Below are positions 22,966 through 31,321 of a stretch of 52,085 nucleotides of DNA, piece by piece. The first letter of the stretch is position 1; each line of letters opens with the position of its first letter. Source of the stretch: Nocardia brasiliensis IFM 10847 (GTDB taxonomy: Bacteria > Actinomycetota > Actinomycetes > Mycobacteriales > Mycobacteriaceae); the NCBI RefSeq assembly GCF_000710915.1, contig NZ_BAUA01000206.1:1-52085 (forward strand), written 5' to 3'. The notes beneath the pieces are model-generated. The model saw only the letters and a list, made by a program, of their open reading frames with translations, was not told the origin of the DNA and searched no databases. Made by a program: the position numbers and the translations under genes.

Positions 22966-23775
22966 ATGAGTTCGCATGCCAGGCCCGCGCTCGCCGTTGT
23001 CGGCGGAAGCGGGTTCTACGATTTCTTCGACGATGAGGCGACCCAGGTCGAGGTCGAGACGCCGTACGGAGCGCCGAGCGCGCCGATCGCGATCGGCGAG
23101 GTCGAGGGTCGTCCGGTGGCCTTCGTGCCCCGGCACGGCAAGAACCACGAGTTCGCGCCGCACACGCTGCCCTACCAGGCCAATATGTGGGCGCTGCGCT
23201 CGCTCGGCGTGCGCCGGGTGTTCGCGCCGTGCGCGGTGGGCAGCCTGCGCGGGGACTGGGGTCCGGGCACCGTGGTGGTGCCGGATCAGCTGGTCGATCG
23301 CACCTCGGGCCGCCCGCAGACCTACTTCGACGGCGGCGGCGTGCACGTGTCGTTCGCTGATCCGTACTGCGACGAACTCCGCACCGCCACCATCAAATCC
23401 GCGGACGACACGCTGCCGATGAAGGGCGCGGGCACGATGGTCGTCGTGCAGGGCCCGCGATTCTCCACCCGGGCCGAGAGCCGCTGGTTCGCCGGACAGG
23501 GCTGGGATCTGGTCAACATGACCGGACATCCGGAAGCGGTGCTCGCTCGTGAACTCGAAATGTGCTACTCCGCAGTGGCTTTGGTGACCGACCTCGACGC
23601 CGGGCTGGAGGAGGGCGCGGGCGTGCACGCGGTCGACGTCTTCGCCGAGTTCAAGCGCAATCTGGCCCCGTTCAAGGACCTGATCCGCCGCTCGGTCGCC
23701 GCGGTCACCGAGACCGACACCTGTGACCGTTGCCGTGTTCATACCGGGGTGTCGCTGCCATTCGCGCTACCGTGA
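22966..23775 (+). CDS. mtnP: S-methyl-5'-thioadenosine phosphorylase
   Basis: MTAP cleaves methylthioadenosine with phosphate to adenine and methylthioribose-1-phosphate, in polyamine by-product and methionine salvage. Family motifs are VVGGSGFYDF (residues 12-20), FVPRHGKNHEFAPHTLPYQANMWAL, VVVPDQLVDRTSGRPQTYFD and the purine-site NMTGHPEAVLARELEMCYSAVALVTDLDAG. The 269-residue length fits. ATG at 22966 follows GGGAGA; the frame is open upstream to 22831 without similarity. The substrate could also include adenosine- or inosine-type nucleosides, which sequence alone cannot settle. Confidence 0.92.
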   Translation: MSSHARPALAVVGGSGFYDFFDDEATQVEVETPYGAPSAPIAIGEVEGRPVAFVPRHGKNHEFAPHTLPYQANMWALRSLGVRRVFAPCAVGSLRGDWGPGTVVVPDQLVDRTSGRPQTYFDGGGVHVSFADPYCDELRTATIKSADDTLPMKGAGTMVVVQGPRFSTRAESRWFAGQGWDLVNMTGHPEAVLARELEMCYSAVALVTDLDAGLEEGAGVHAVDVFAEFKRNLAPFKDLIRRSVAAVTETDTCDRCRVHTGVSLPFALP

Positions 23776-23807
23776 CCATGCGGGGGTGCCGAACAGAGGT
23801 GCGGTGA

Positions 23808-24821
23808 ATGAGAGTTCTGGTCACCGGCGCGGCCGGGTTCCTGGGTACACAGGTGCGCGCGGCCGCGGCCGCCGCGGGGCACGAGGTGATCGGCATCGAC
23901 CTGATGCTCGATGCCGTGCACGGCCCGAACGCCGAACCACCGGAAGGTGTTTCGCAGGTCGATGTGCGTGATGGCGCGGCGCTGGCGCCGCTGCTCGCCG
24001 GGATCGACGTGGTCTGTCATCTCGCGGCGGTCAGTGCGGGCAGCCCCGCCGACATGGCGACGCACAACGATCTCGGTACCGCGGCGCTGCTGGGTGCGAT
24101 GGAGCAGGCTAAGGTGCGCCGCCTGGTGCTCGCCTCCTCGATCACGGTCTACGGCGAGGGTCGCTACCGCAGTGTGCGCGGCGGGCCGTTCTTCCCCGGC
24201 CTGCGCAGGCGGGCCGACCTGGATCGAGGCCTGTTCGACCATCGTGCCCCGCGCACGGGCGAGGTGCTCACCTGGGAGCCGGTCGGCGAGGACGCGCCGC
24301 TGCGGCCACGCGGCAGCTACGGCGCGAGCAAGGCGGCGCAGGAAAACTACGCGTTCGCTTGGGGTTTGGGCGTCGGCGGCGCGGTGACGGCGCTGCGCCT
24401 GCATCAGATCTACGGTGACGGCGCGCGGACCGGGTTGGTCGGGCAGTTGCGTGCCGCGCTGGACGAGGGCCGCGCGCCGCACGTATTCGAGGACGGTGGC
24501 CAGGTCCGGGATTTCGTGCACGTCCGCGATGCGACCGCGGCCGTGCTCGCCGCGATCGAGCGTGCGCTGCCCGGGTTCGTGCCGCTGAATATCGCGTCCG
24601 GCTGGCCGATCACGCTGTGGGAGCTCGCCTCGATCATGGCCAAGGCCCGCGGCGGGCAGCCGCCCGTGGTCACCGGTCAGTACCGCATCGCCGACGTCCG
24701 CCATTTCGTGGCCGATATCGAAAGAGCAAAGCGTACGCTGGGATTCGCGCCTACGACACCGCCTGCCAAGGGGCTGGCCGAGTTCGCCACTGCGCAGGCA
24801 ACCGCCGCTACCGGTGGCTGA
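23808..24821 (+). CDS. NAD(P)-dependent epimerase/dehydratase (extended SDR)
   Basis: A 337-residue extended short-chain dehydrogenase. The Rossmann motif is TGAAGFLG (residues 6-13), the acidic end of strand 2 is D31, the active-site Ser is in LASSITVYGEG (S110/S111), and the YxxxK pair is Y171/K175 in GSYGASKAAQENYA. Such enzymes modify nucleotide sugars for cell wall or glycolipid synthesis, but the substrate is not identifiable. It starts 32 bp after mtnP. Its TGA directly abuts the stop of the convergent gene, with no room for a terminator. Confidence 0.88.
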   Translation: MRVLVTGAAGFLGTQVRAAAAAAGHEVIGIDLMLDAVHGPNAEPPEGVSQVDVRDGAALAPLLAGIDVVCHLAAVSAGSPADMATHNDLGTAALLGAMEQAKVRRLVLASSITVYGEGRYRSVRGGPFFPGLRRRADLDRGLFDHRAPRTGEVLTWEPVGEDAPLRPRGSYGASKAAQENYAFAWGLGVGGAVTALRLHQIYGDGARTGLVGQLRAALDEGRAPHVFEDGGQVRDFVHVRDATAAVLAAIERALPGFVPLNIASGWPITLWELASIMAKARGGQPPVVTGQYRIADVRHFVADIERAKRTLGFAPTTPPAKGLAEFATAQATAATGG

Positions 24822-25811
24822 TCACGCCGGGCGCGCGGGGAGGTCCAGCTGCACCAGCGCGAACTCGGGCACGGTTGCGCCCGCGGTCCCGCCGGGCAGC
24901 GGCGAGGCCTCGAGATCGGCGACGAGCCAGTCACCGCTGTCGGTGGCCAGGCGGACCCCGGTGAGCGTCACCCGTTCGACGCCGGAGCGGATATCGTCAC
25001 GCGCCGCGACGATGCGCGCCCGGTCGGCGGGATGCGGCACGGTGCGTTCGTCGATGCCCCGTCCCCAGCGCAACTCGGGGACGGGCTCGGTGACCCAGCG
25101 GATGAGCCGGACCTGGGCCAAATCGACGATGGCCAGGTAGAGGTTCGGTTGTGCGCCGCGCAGCAGGTCCAAGGTCGCCGCTTCGAATGATTTACGCTGC
25201 GGAGCAACGCTTTCGGTGACGTCGACGGCCAAACCGAGCCAGTGGTAGCGGTTCTCGTCCGGATTGTGCGCGGCGAGCAGCAGAGTGCGCGGGCCGGTGC
25301 GGGCTCGCACCGTCGCGGTGTCGAGCCAGCGAGCGCCCGGTGTGGACCGGGCCAGCGTCGCGACGAGTTCGAGTGCGCCGTCGAAACGTTCGATGATCTC
25401 GAAGGATTCCGCACCGATCCAGATGTTGTGCTCGTTGTCGAAGTTCGCGCCGAGATCGTAGGAGAGCGCCTCGATGCGGCGGGTGCGCGCGTCGACGCTG
25501 AACGCCGCCACGCCGACCGGCTCCGGTGGTTCCGCGCTGCCGACCCACAGCCGCACGGCGTGCACGCGACCGTCGGGCCCGCGCAGCGGTACCACGCGCA
25601 GATGCTGCCCGGACCAGTCGTGGCGCGACTGCGGCAGTTCCTGATCGATGACCGTGCCACCGGTGTAGGCGGCCGCGACGAACGGCTGCAACCGGGTGGA
25701 TACTGCACGCTGGAACGACTTCCACTCCCGCGGTGCGGTGCCGACCGCGAGCAGCGACCAGGTGTCGACATGGCCGAGTGTCTCGATCAGCAACCAGCGT
25801 CCGATTATCAC
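24822..25811 (-). CDS. PAS/GAF-like sensory protein of uncertain family
   Basis: The 329-residue soluble protein starts at GTG 25811 behind a strong GGGAGGGGG. It contains HDWSGQHLRVVPLRGPDGRVHAVRLWVG and a later ARWLDTATVRA ... NRYHWLGLAVDVTESV stretch, the latter like the end of a PAS fold. I recall similar proteins of mycolata labelled GAF/PAS-like with DUF numbers near 5593, but I am not sure of the family. No output domain, HTH or kinase motif is visible, so it may be a ligand- or redox-sensing adaptor. It faces the epimerase gene end to end. Confidence 0.6.
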   Translation of the reverse strand: MIIGRWLLIETLGHVDTWSLLAVGTAPREWKSFQRAVSTRLQPFVAAAYTGGTVIDQELPQSRHDWSGQHLRVVPLRGPDGRVHAVRLWVGSAEPPEPVGVAAFSVDARTRRIEALSYDLGANFDNEHNIWIGAESFEIIERFDGALELVATLARSTPGARWLDTATVRARTGPRTLLLAAHNPDENRYHWLGLAVDVTESVAPQRKSFEAATLDLLRGAQPNLYLAIVDLAQVRLIRWVTEPVPELRWGRGIDERTVPHPADRARIVAARDDIRSGVERVTLTGVRLATDSGDWLVADLEASPLPGGTAGATVPEFALVQLDLPARPA

Positions 25812-26154
25812 AATCCCCCTCCCCGAAGTCGAACACTATGCCACGGTCGGGCGGCTATCCAGTGCATATCGTGCCTGATCCGGTCGTGCGCGCGGCCGAT
25901 GGGTCCGGCGCGTTGGTTCCAGGTGCGCGCGGTCCGAGCCGAGGGCTCGGGCGCGTGATCATGTGTCTGCGCGGAGAGGGAAAGCTCAGTCCGGATAGTC
26001 GGCTACTCCCTCGACGAACGGCTGACCGCCGCCCGCCACCACGGTCCATACCAACGGAGGCAGCCAGTTTCGGTCGAGAACGTTCGCCGATGCCCTGTCC
26101 GCCAACGAATTACGGGGGTCGATGGGCCACGTCAGGGCATGCGGCGACAACGCC
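25812..26154. other. Intergenic stretch before the insertion-sequence relics
   Basis: I see no supported gene here. A minus-strand frame across 25986-26237 contains a possible transposase scrap (PDLANR) at its start but is otherwise unrecognised. The region probably belongs to the decayed mobile DNA that follows. Confidence 0.4.
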
Positions 26155-26560
26155 GCGCGGTTCGCCAGATCGGGGTTCGGGCTTGCCGCTGGGTCACGGC
26201 GCGCGCAGCCGTGCCGTCTTCGGAACGCGCCCTGCACCGTGCGCCGATCGCATCAAACGGGCAACACGCTTGCACCCAACCGGATTCCCGTGCCGATACG
26301 CAGCTCGGCATGCACTCTCGGCGCGCCGTAGGTGCCGCGTGAGGCGATGTGGATCGCGGTGATCGCCCCGGCCGGCTCGGTATCAGCCCGCGCCTAGGGG
26401 CCGCGCCATTCGTAGTACCCGGAGGTCGACACGCCCAGCGCCCGGGGCTTTGCGCCACAACTCGACCAGCTCGCTGCGTCGGCGCTGGTCGGGCCTTCAC
26501 GGACGCCGTCGTCGATCTCGGCGCGTTCGAGCCAGTTCTGTAAGCAGGATTGAGAACTGC
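26155..26560 (-). pseudogene. IS3-family transposase relic (orfB fragments)
   Basis: Read on the minus strand, fragments of an IS3-family transposase appear in order: LQNWLERAEIDDG, then LGVSTSGYYEWRGP, an in-frame stop, SRGTYGAPRVHAELRIGTGIRLG, and after a frameshift RVARLMRSAHG. The catalytic DDE region is missing. It lies in opposite orientation to the better preserved IS relic at 26591-27317 and is older, judging by stops and shifts. Confidence 0.75.
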
Positions 26561-26590
26561 CCGGGCTCGAAGCTACCTGGCCGATCGGGC

Positions 26591-27317
26591 GTGATCTTGC
26601 CCCGGTTTTCCGGAACGGTTTCTCGAGAGATGCTGACTGTCAACATGTTTGAAGGAACAGTCGGTGCCGAAGCCGTATCCGGCCGAGTTCCGCCGTCACG
26701 CCCTGGCGTTGGTCGAGTCTGGGCGCACCGTTCGCGATGTCGCCGCCTCGTTGGGGATCGCCGAGTCCTGTCTACACAACTGGCGACGCCGCGATCTGGT
26801 CGACCGGGGACTGAAGGACGGCCCCAGTCGTTCGGGGTCCGCCGAGTTGGCGGCCGCTCGCCGGCGGATTCGGGACCTGGAAGAAGAGGTCGAGATCCTG
26901 CGCAAAGCCGCGGCGGCTGTCGAGCAGGTGGTGCCCCCAAAAAGACCGATACCGTCTCGTGGCCGAGCTCCACGATGACGGTGTCCGAGTTCGTCGTGCC
27001 TGCCACGACCTGGGAGTGTCGACATCGGGCTATTACGAGTGGCGTGACCGGGCGCCGTCGCAACGGGCCATCCGCCACGCCTGGCTCACCGACCTGATCG
27101 AATCATTCTGGGCCAGAATGCAAGTCGAGCTTCTCAACCGGCAACGCTAGAACACCCGCGTCGAGTTGGCCAACGCCATCTTCGAGTGCATCGAGGGCTT
27201 CCACAATCGCCGCCGACGGCACTCCGCCATCGGCTGGCAGACACCCATAGAATTCGAGAGAACGTTCACCCCGCAGCTCACATCACCTCAGCACTGCGGA
27301 AACCGGGGCAAGATCAC
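26591..27317 (+). mobile_element. Internally deleted IS3-family element with terminal inverted repeats
   Basis: GTGATCTTGCCCCGG-type sequence at 26591-26612 is repeated inverted at 27297-27317 (21 of 22 positions, one extra T on the left), giving TG...CA ends as in IS3 elements. Inside are orfA and a shortened orfB lacking the catalytic core. At about 727 bp it is roughly half the size of an intact element. No clear target duplication is seen. Confidence 0.75.
26664..26978 (+). CDS. IS3-family transposase OrfA
   Basis: The 104-residue product starts at GTG 26664 (GAAGGA upstream) and has a transposase helix-turn-helix (YPAEFRRHALALVESGRTVRDVAASLGIAESCLHNWRR). A leucine-zipper-like stretch follows (AELAAARRRIRDLEEEVEILRKAAAAV). 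This is the DNA-binding OrfA of IS3 elements. It overlaps orfB by 20 nt, but orfB is in the +1 rather than the usual -1 frame. The change occurs near a CCCCCAAAAA run, so one base may be wrong here. Since orfB is defective, the element cannot move itself. Confidence 0.8.
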   Translation: MPKPYPAEFRRHALALVESGRTVRDVAASLGIAESCLHNWRRRDLVDRGLKDGPSRSGSAELAAARRRIRDLEEEVEILRKAAAAVEQVVPPKRPIPSRGRAPR

Positions 27318-27375
27318 GGTGTCCAGAAGACCGGGGCAACCGCAGTCCCTACCGACGCCGCGGACACTCACCTGA
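26959..27375 (+). pseudogene. IS3-family transposase OrfB, internally deleted with an amber stop
   Basis: The N-terminus VAELHDDGVRVRRACHDLGVSTSGYYEWRDR is normal for OrfB. After AWLTDLI the sequence jumps directly to ESFWARMQVELLNRQ near the C-terminus, so the middle with the DDE integrase core is deleted. TAG at 27148-27150 replaces the expected Trp codon, and the same frame then continues RVELANAIFECIEGFHNRRRRHSAIGW. It ends past the right inverted repeat. It is non-functional. Confidence 0.82.
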
Positions 27376-27402
27376 GTGGCGTTGCAGTATTAAGCTCGCG
27401 CG

Positions 27403-27963
27403 GTGGACACTCCTTTGCGGCTCGAGGTCATTGTGGCCAGTGTGCGTCCGGAGCGGTTCGCTCCGGTGGTCGCCGACTGGCTGTTGCGCACACTACGCGC
27501 GCACGACGAGTTCGATACGGGTGTCATCGATCTGGCGGACACTTTGTTGCCGACCGAATTGATTGAAACCCCGGAAGTGGTCCGATATCGCGCCAGGTTG
27601 GCCGCAGCGGACGCGTTCATCGCCGTGACTTCCGAGTACAACCACGGTTATCCGGCCGCACTGAAGACCGCGTTCGACACCGCCAAACACGAATGGCGAG
27701 CCAAGCCCATCGGATTCGTCTCCTACGGCGGCTTGTCCGGGGGTCTGCGCGCGGTCGAGCAACTCCGTCAGGTGGTCGCGGAGATCCACATGGTGTCGAT
27801 CCGCGAGACGGTCAGCTTCCACCAGGCCAAGAAGCGGTTCGACGCGGCGGGGGAGACCGCGGACGGTGCCGCGATCGACGCCGCCGCTCGCATGCTTCGC
27901 CAATTGTCCTGGTGGGCAAGAACTCTGCGCGCGGCGCGGGCGACCGACCCCTACCCGGCCTGA
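27403..27963 (+). CDS. NADPH-dependent FMN reductase-like flavoprotein
   Basis: A 186-residue flavodoxin-fold protein of the NADPH-dependent FMN reductase family. VIVASVRPERFAPVVADW forms the FMN phosphate loop, and FIAVTSEYNHGYPAALKTAFD is the characteristic second flavin contact (SEYNHGYP). GFVSYGGLSGGLRAVEQLRQV is also typical. It would reduce quinones, azo compounds or flavin. GTG at 27403 lacks an obvious Shine-Dalgarno, so it may be leaderless. It stands alone between the IS relics and the ESX-4 locus. Confidence 0.88.
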   Translation: MDTPLRLEVIVASVRPERFAPVVADWLLRTLRAHDEFDTGVIDLADTLLPTELIETPEVVRYRARLAAADAFIAVTSEYNHGYPAALKTAFDTAKHEWRAKPIGFVSYGGLSGGLRAVEQLRQVVAEIHMVSIRETVSFHQAKKRFDAAGETADGAAIDAAARMLRQLSWWARTLRAARATDPYPA

Positions 27964-28015
27964 CGCGCACATCTCAGCTCGCCGCGCACGATTTTGCCGA
28001 CGAATGTGCGCGCGC

Positions 28016-28072
28016 CGTGCTGGAACGCGCGCGGCGTGCTGGAACGTGCGCGGCGTGCTGGAACGTGCGCGG
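28016..28072. repeat. Three tandem 19-bp repeats
   Basis: CGTGCTGGAACGYGCGCGG occurs three times head to tail (28016-28034, 28035-28053, 28054-28072), differing at one base. They lie in the gap between the convergent FMN reductase and eccE genes, ending 2 nt before the eccE stop codon. Confidence 0.85.
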
Positions 28073-28074
28073 CG

Positions 28075-29718
28075 TCAGCCGACGGGTGCGCCGCGGCGAC
28101 CGCGTGGGTGGCCGATATAGGTCGCCTCGCGCGGGATGGAGACCAGCGTCAGGTCCACTTGGGCGGTGCCGGTGCGCAGGATGACGTGGTTGCCGATCGC
28201 CGCGGGCTGGTGGATGGACAGGTCCGGCCGGGTGGCGGGCCAGCCCATCGGATCGCCGGTGACGTAGATCGTGGTGACACCGGCGTGCGGGGCGGGCGCG
28301 AGCACGCCGTCCACCACGGTCGCGGTGAAACCCGCGTCGGATTGGTGGGTTTCGACCGCGAGGGTCAGCCGTTCCGGATTGCCGATGGTGGTGACCAGGT
28401 TCTCCCAGGCGTGTGCCCGGTCGGTGCGGATCAGCACCCGTTCGCCGACCGCGAGCGCACGGAACACCAGCTGCTGGGCGAGATAGAGTTCGCCCGCCAC
28501 ATACACCGTCGAGATGCCGGTGCCGACGATGCGCACCGCGACGCCGTTGCCTTCGTCGTCCGAGCCGATCAGCTGGCCACAGCCCGAGGAGGGCAGGTGC
28601 AGCGCGTCGATCACCTCGATCGGGTACTCGCTCATCGGCACGGTGTCGTCGACGCCGGGCACGGCGAGCGGCAGATGGGCGAGCAGGCCGTCGCGGTGCC
28701 GTCCGTTCATCGAGACCATGCCGGCGAGCTTGCTGCGTTCGGGCAGCTCACGCGCCGTCAGTCGCCAGGCCGCGCCGATGCTCACCGCCTCGGCCGAACT
28801 ACCCGGCCGCAGTCGCACGGCCACCGTGGTGCCGCGCGAAGGCGCCACCCACAGCTGCGCGAGCAGGTCGGAGCCGAGCTTCTTCGGATCCACCGCCATG
28901 CCGATGTTCACGCTGTTGCCGATTTCGGCGTAGCGCCAACGATGTTCGAGGGTGCGCGGGTCGAAACCGCCGGTGATCTGCAGGACCGCCTTCTTGATCT
29001 CCGGGGCGGTCAGGATGCGCGCGTTGCAGTCCGCGTCCTCCAGCGCGCGCATGATGCGCTGGGTGGCGATGGTGACCGCGCGCGAGGCGCCGTCCGCGCC
29101 GCCGCCGCGCCGGGCCGCCGCGTCCGGGCAGGCGACCGCGTCGAAACCGATTGCCAGCCAGACGGTTCGGTGCGCGGTCGCGGGCAGCGGCCCGAGCAGC
29201 GATTCGTAGATCTTGCCCGCGGGCGTGCCGGACCGGGAACGGTGGCCGTGGCTGATGATGTCGATGCCGCTGAGCAGAATGTCGTGCTGGTTCAGGCATT
29301 TCGCCAGCTCCGGCAGCGGCAGCAGGTGCGAGGCGTGCACGGTGTTGCGGGCGATGCGGGTGAGTCCGCCGGGCGGGGCGAGCACCTCGACCACGGTGAC
29401 CACCCTGCTGCCGTCCCAGTAGAGGCCGAGCGAGCGTCCGTCCGCACCGCGGAAGTCGACGGTGTCACCTATGCGGTAGTCCCGCTTGGTGAGATAGCGC
29501 CACCAGGTGGCGATCCAGTCCAGCAGGGTGCGCTTGGCGACCGGAATCAGCGGAATCAGCGCGACGACCACACCCACGGCCAGCGCGGGCAGCGCCTGCA
29601 GGCCGAGCAGTAGCGCGACCACCCCCGCGACAAACCCCATGACCTGCGCGATCAGCAAATTCTGTAGCGAGATGCGGCCAAGGAGCGGCCGTGGTCCCGC
29701 CCCGGCAGGTTCCGCCAT
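28075..29718 (-). CDS. eccE: EccE, type VII secretion membrane component (ESX-4 type)
   Basis: The 547-residue protein starts with MAEPAGAGPRPLLGRISLQNLLIAQ, then two membrane helices (about residues 17-60), followed by a large soluble domain. The DYRIGDTVDFRGADGRSLGLYWDGSRVVTVVEVL segment is typical of EccE. EccE sits at the periphery of the ESX pore. ATG at 29718 has GGGGGAC upstream; extending to 29850 would overlap the eccB start. It diverges from eccB. M. tuberculosis ESX-4 lacks eccE, whereas M. abscessus ESX-4 has it, so this locus is of the complete type. Confidence 0.88.
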   Translation of the reverse strand: MAEPAGAGPRPLLGRISLQNLLIAQVMGFVAGVVALLLGLQALPALAVGVVVALIPLIPVAKRTLLDWIATWWRYLTKRDYRIGDTVDFRGADGRSLGLYWDGSRVVTVVEVLAPPGGLTRIARNTVHASHLLPLPELAKCLNQHDILLSGIDIISHGHRSRSGTPAGKIYESLLGPLPATAHRTVWLAIGFDAVACPDAAARRGGGADGASRAVTIATQRIMRALEDADCNARILTAPEIKKAVLQITGGFDPRTLEHRWRYAEIGNSVNIGMAVDPKKLGSDLLAQLWVAPSRGTTVAVRLRPGSSAEAVSIGAAWRLTARELPERSKLAGMVSMNGRHRDGLLAHLPLAVPGVDDTVPMSEYPIEVIDALHLPSSGCGQLIGSDDEGNGVAVRIVGTGISTVYVAGELYLAQQLVFRALAVGERVLIRTDRAHAWENLVTTIGNPERLTLAVETHQSDAGFTATVVDGVLAPAPHAGVTTIYVTGDPMGWPATRPDLSIHQPAAIGNHVILRTGTAQVDLTLVSIPREATYIGHPRGRRGAPVG

Positions 29719-29830
29719 CGTCGTCCCCCAAGTACCCGGTGTCGGCCCAATCGGAGTAGCCGAGCTGAACAAGAGTCCTCGGGAACTGTACTGTGTTGCG
29801 CGAACGCGAGCACTGTTCGGGGGAGGAATA

Positions 29831-31318
29831 ATGCCTTCAAAACCCACCACTCGGTGGCAGGTGAGCGGCTACCGCTTCCTGGTTCGTCGGATGGAACACG
29901 CCCTGGTCCGCAGGGACGTGCGGATGCTGCACGACCCGATGCGCTCACAGTCGCGGGCCTACGCAGCCGGACTCGTGCTCGCGCTGGTGGTCTTGGCGGG
30001 TTGCGGCATCCTTGCCCTGCTGCGCCCGCAGGGCAAGGTCGACAACAGCAAGATTCTGGTCGGCAAGGAATCCGGCGCGATCTACGCGGTGATCGACGAT
30101 GTCGTGCATCCGGCGCTGAACCTGGCCTCGGCCCGCCTGGCGGTGGGGGACGCGGCCAAGCCGGCGATGGTGAAGGAATCCGAGATCGGCAAGAAGCCGC
30201 GCGGGCAGCTGATCGGCATTCCGGGTGCGCCGAGCGCGTTCAGCTTCGACAAGGCGGGCAAGGGACGCACCTGGACCGTCTGCGATTCGCTCAAGACCGA
30301 CGGCAGCGACGACCGCACCACGTCCGTGCTGATCGGCGACCTCGACATGGGAGAGAAGGCGTCGGCGCTTGGGCGCGACAAAGGCTTGCTGGTAAAGGGC
30401 AAGGACGCCACCTATCTGGTGTGGAACAACACGCGTGCCCGGGTCGACATGAACGATCCGACGGTCACCGTGCCGCTGAATATCCGCGGCGCGACACCGC
30501 GGCCGATCAGCGAAGGACTGCTCAACGCGATCCCCGAGGTGAGCCCGATCGTGCCGCCGAAGATCGCCGACCCGGGCGGGACGCCCGAGGGCTACTCGAT
30601 CCGGAACTTGAAGATCGGCACCGTGGTCCAGCAGGCGGGCAAGGCCGACAAGAACTATGTGCTGCTGCGCAACGGACTCCAGGCGATCAGCCCGCTGACC
30701 GCCGAGATCATCCGCATCGACCAGCGCAACCCCGACCACGGCACCTCGGTCAGCGATGCCGAGGTGGCGATCCCGCAGCCGTCGAAAGCGCTGCAGGTGG
30801 ACACCTACCCCGAGGTCGCGCCGACGATCGTGCAGCCCAAGGCCCGTCCGGTCAGCTGCATGTCGTGGCAGCCGATCGCGGGTGCGGCGGGCAACGCCGA
30901 CGTCGCGGTGCGCGCCAAGCTGGACGTGATCGACGCGAGCGATCTGCCGCTGCCGGACAGTGCCCGGCTCGTGCCGCTGGCCCAGGCCGACGGCAAGGGC
31001 GACAACGTCGACTCCGTGTACTTCAAACCCGGGTCCGGTGCGTTCGTACAGACCACCGGCATCGAGGTCGACAGCCGCCGCAAGGACAGCATGTTCTACG
31101 TGGCCGACACGGGTGTCCGGTACGGCATCAAGAACGACGACGCGGCGAAGGCGCTCGGCCTGGACAAAGAATCCGGCGTGACACCGGAGTCCGCCCCGTG
31201 GCCGATCGTCGGACTGCTCGCCAACGGCCCCACCCTCGGCCGCGAAGAAGCCATGGTCGCCCACGACGGCGTGGCGCCCGACGCCAACCCGGCCAAACAG
31301 CCCGTCGCCGCGAAGTAG
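29831..31318 (+). CDS. eccB: EccB, type VII secretion membrane component (ESX-4 type)
   Basis: A 495-residue protein starting MPSKPTTRWQVSGYRFLVRRMEHALVRRD, the invariant EccB N-terminus, then one membrane helix (about residues 40-65) and a large periplasmic domain with KILVGKESGAIYAVIDDVVHPALNLASARL. EccB forms the periplasmic part of the ESX complex and has ATPase-like activity reported in mycobacteria. The ATG follows GGGGGAGGAATA. Its gene diverges from eccE across a 112-bp promoter region. Confidence 0.95.
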   Translation: MPSKPTTRWQVSGYRFLVRRMEHALVRRDVRMLHDPMRSQSRAYAAGLVLALVVLAGCGILALLRPQGKVDNSKILVGKESGAIYAVIDDVVHPALNLASARLAVGDAAKPAMVKESEIGKKPRGQLIGIPGAPSAFSFDKAGKGRTWTVCDSLKTDGSDDRTTSVLIGDLDMGEKASALGRDKGLLVKGKDATYLVWNNTRARVDMNDPTVTVPLNIRGATPRPISEGLLNAIPEVSPIVPPKIADPGGTPEGYSIRNLKIGTVVQQAGKADKNYVLLRNGLQAISPLTAEIIRIDQRNPDHGTSVSDAEVAIPQPSKALQVDTYPEVAPTIVQPKARPVSCMSWQPIAGAAGNADVAVRAKLDVIDASDLPLPDSARLVPLAQADGKGDNVDSVYFKPGSGAFVQTTGIEVDSRRKDSMFYVADTGVRYGIKNDDAAKALGLDKESGVTPESAPWPIVGLLANGPTLGREEAMVAHDGVAPDANPAKQPVAAK

Positions 31319-31321
31319 GCG

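Noticed and set aside
26588..27320. Target-site duplication for the IS3 relic
   Set aside because: The flanking bases (GGC or GGCG on the left, GGT or CGGT on the right) do not match.
27994..29613. 539-codon frame opposite eccE
   Set aside because: Arg/Gly/His-rich shadow frame with no motif; eccE on the minus strand is well supported.
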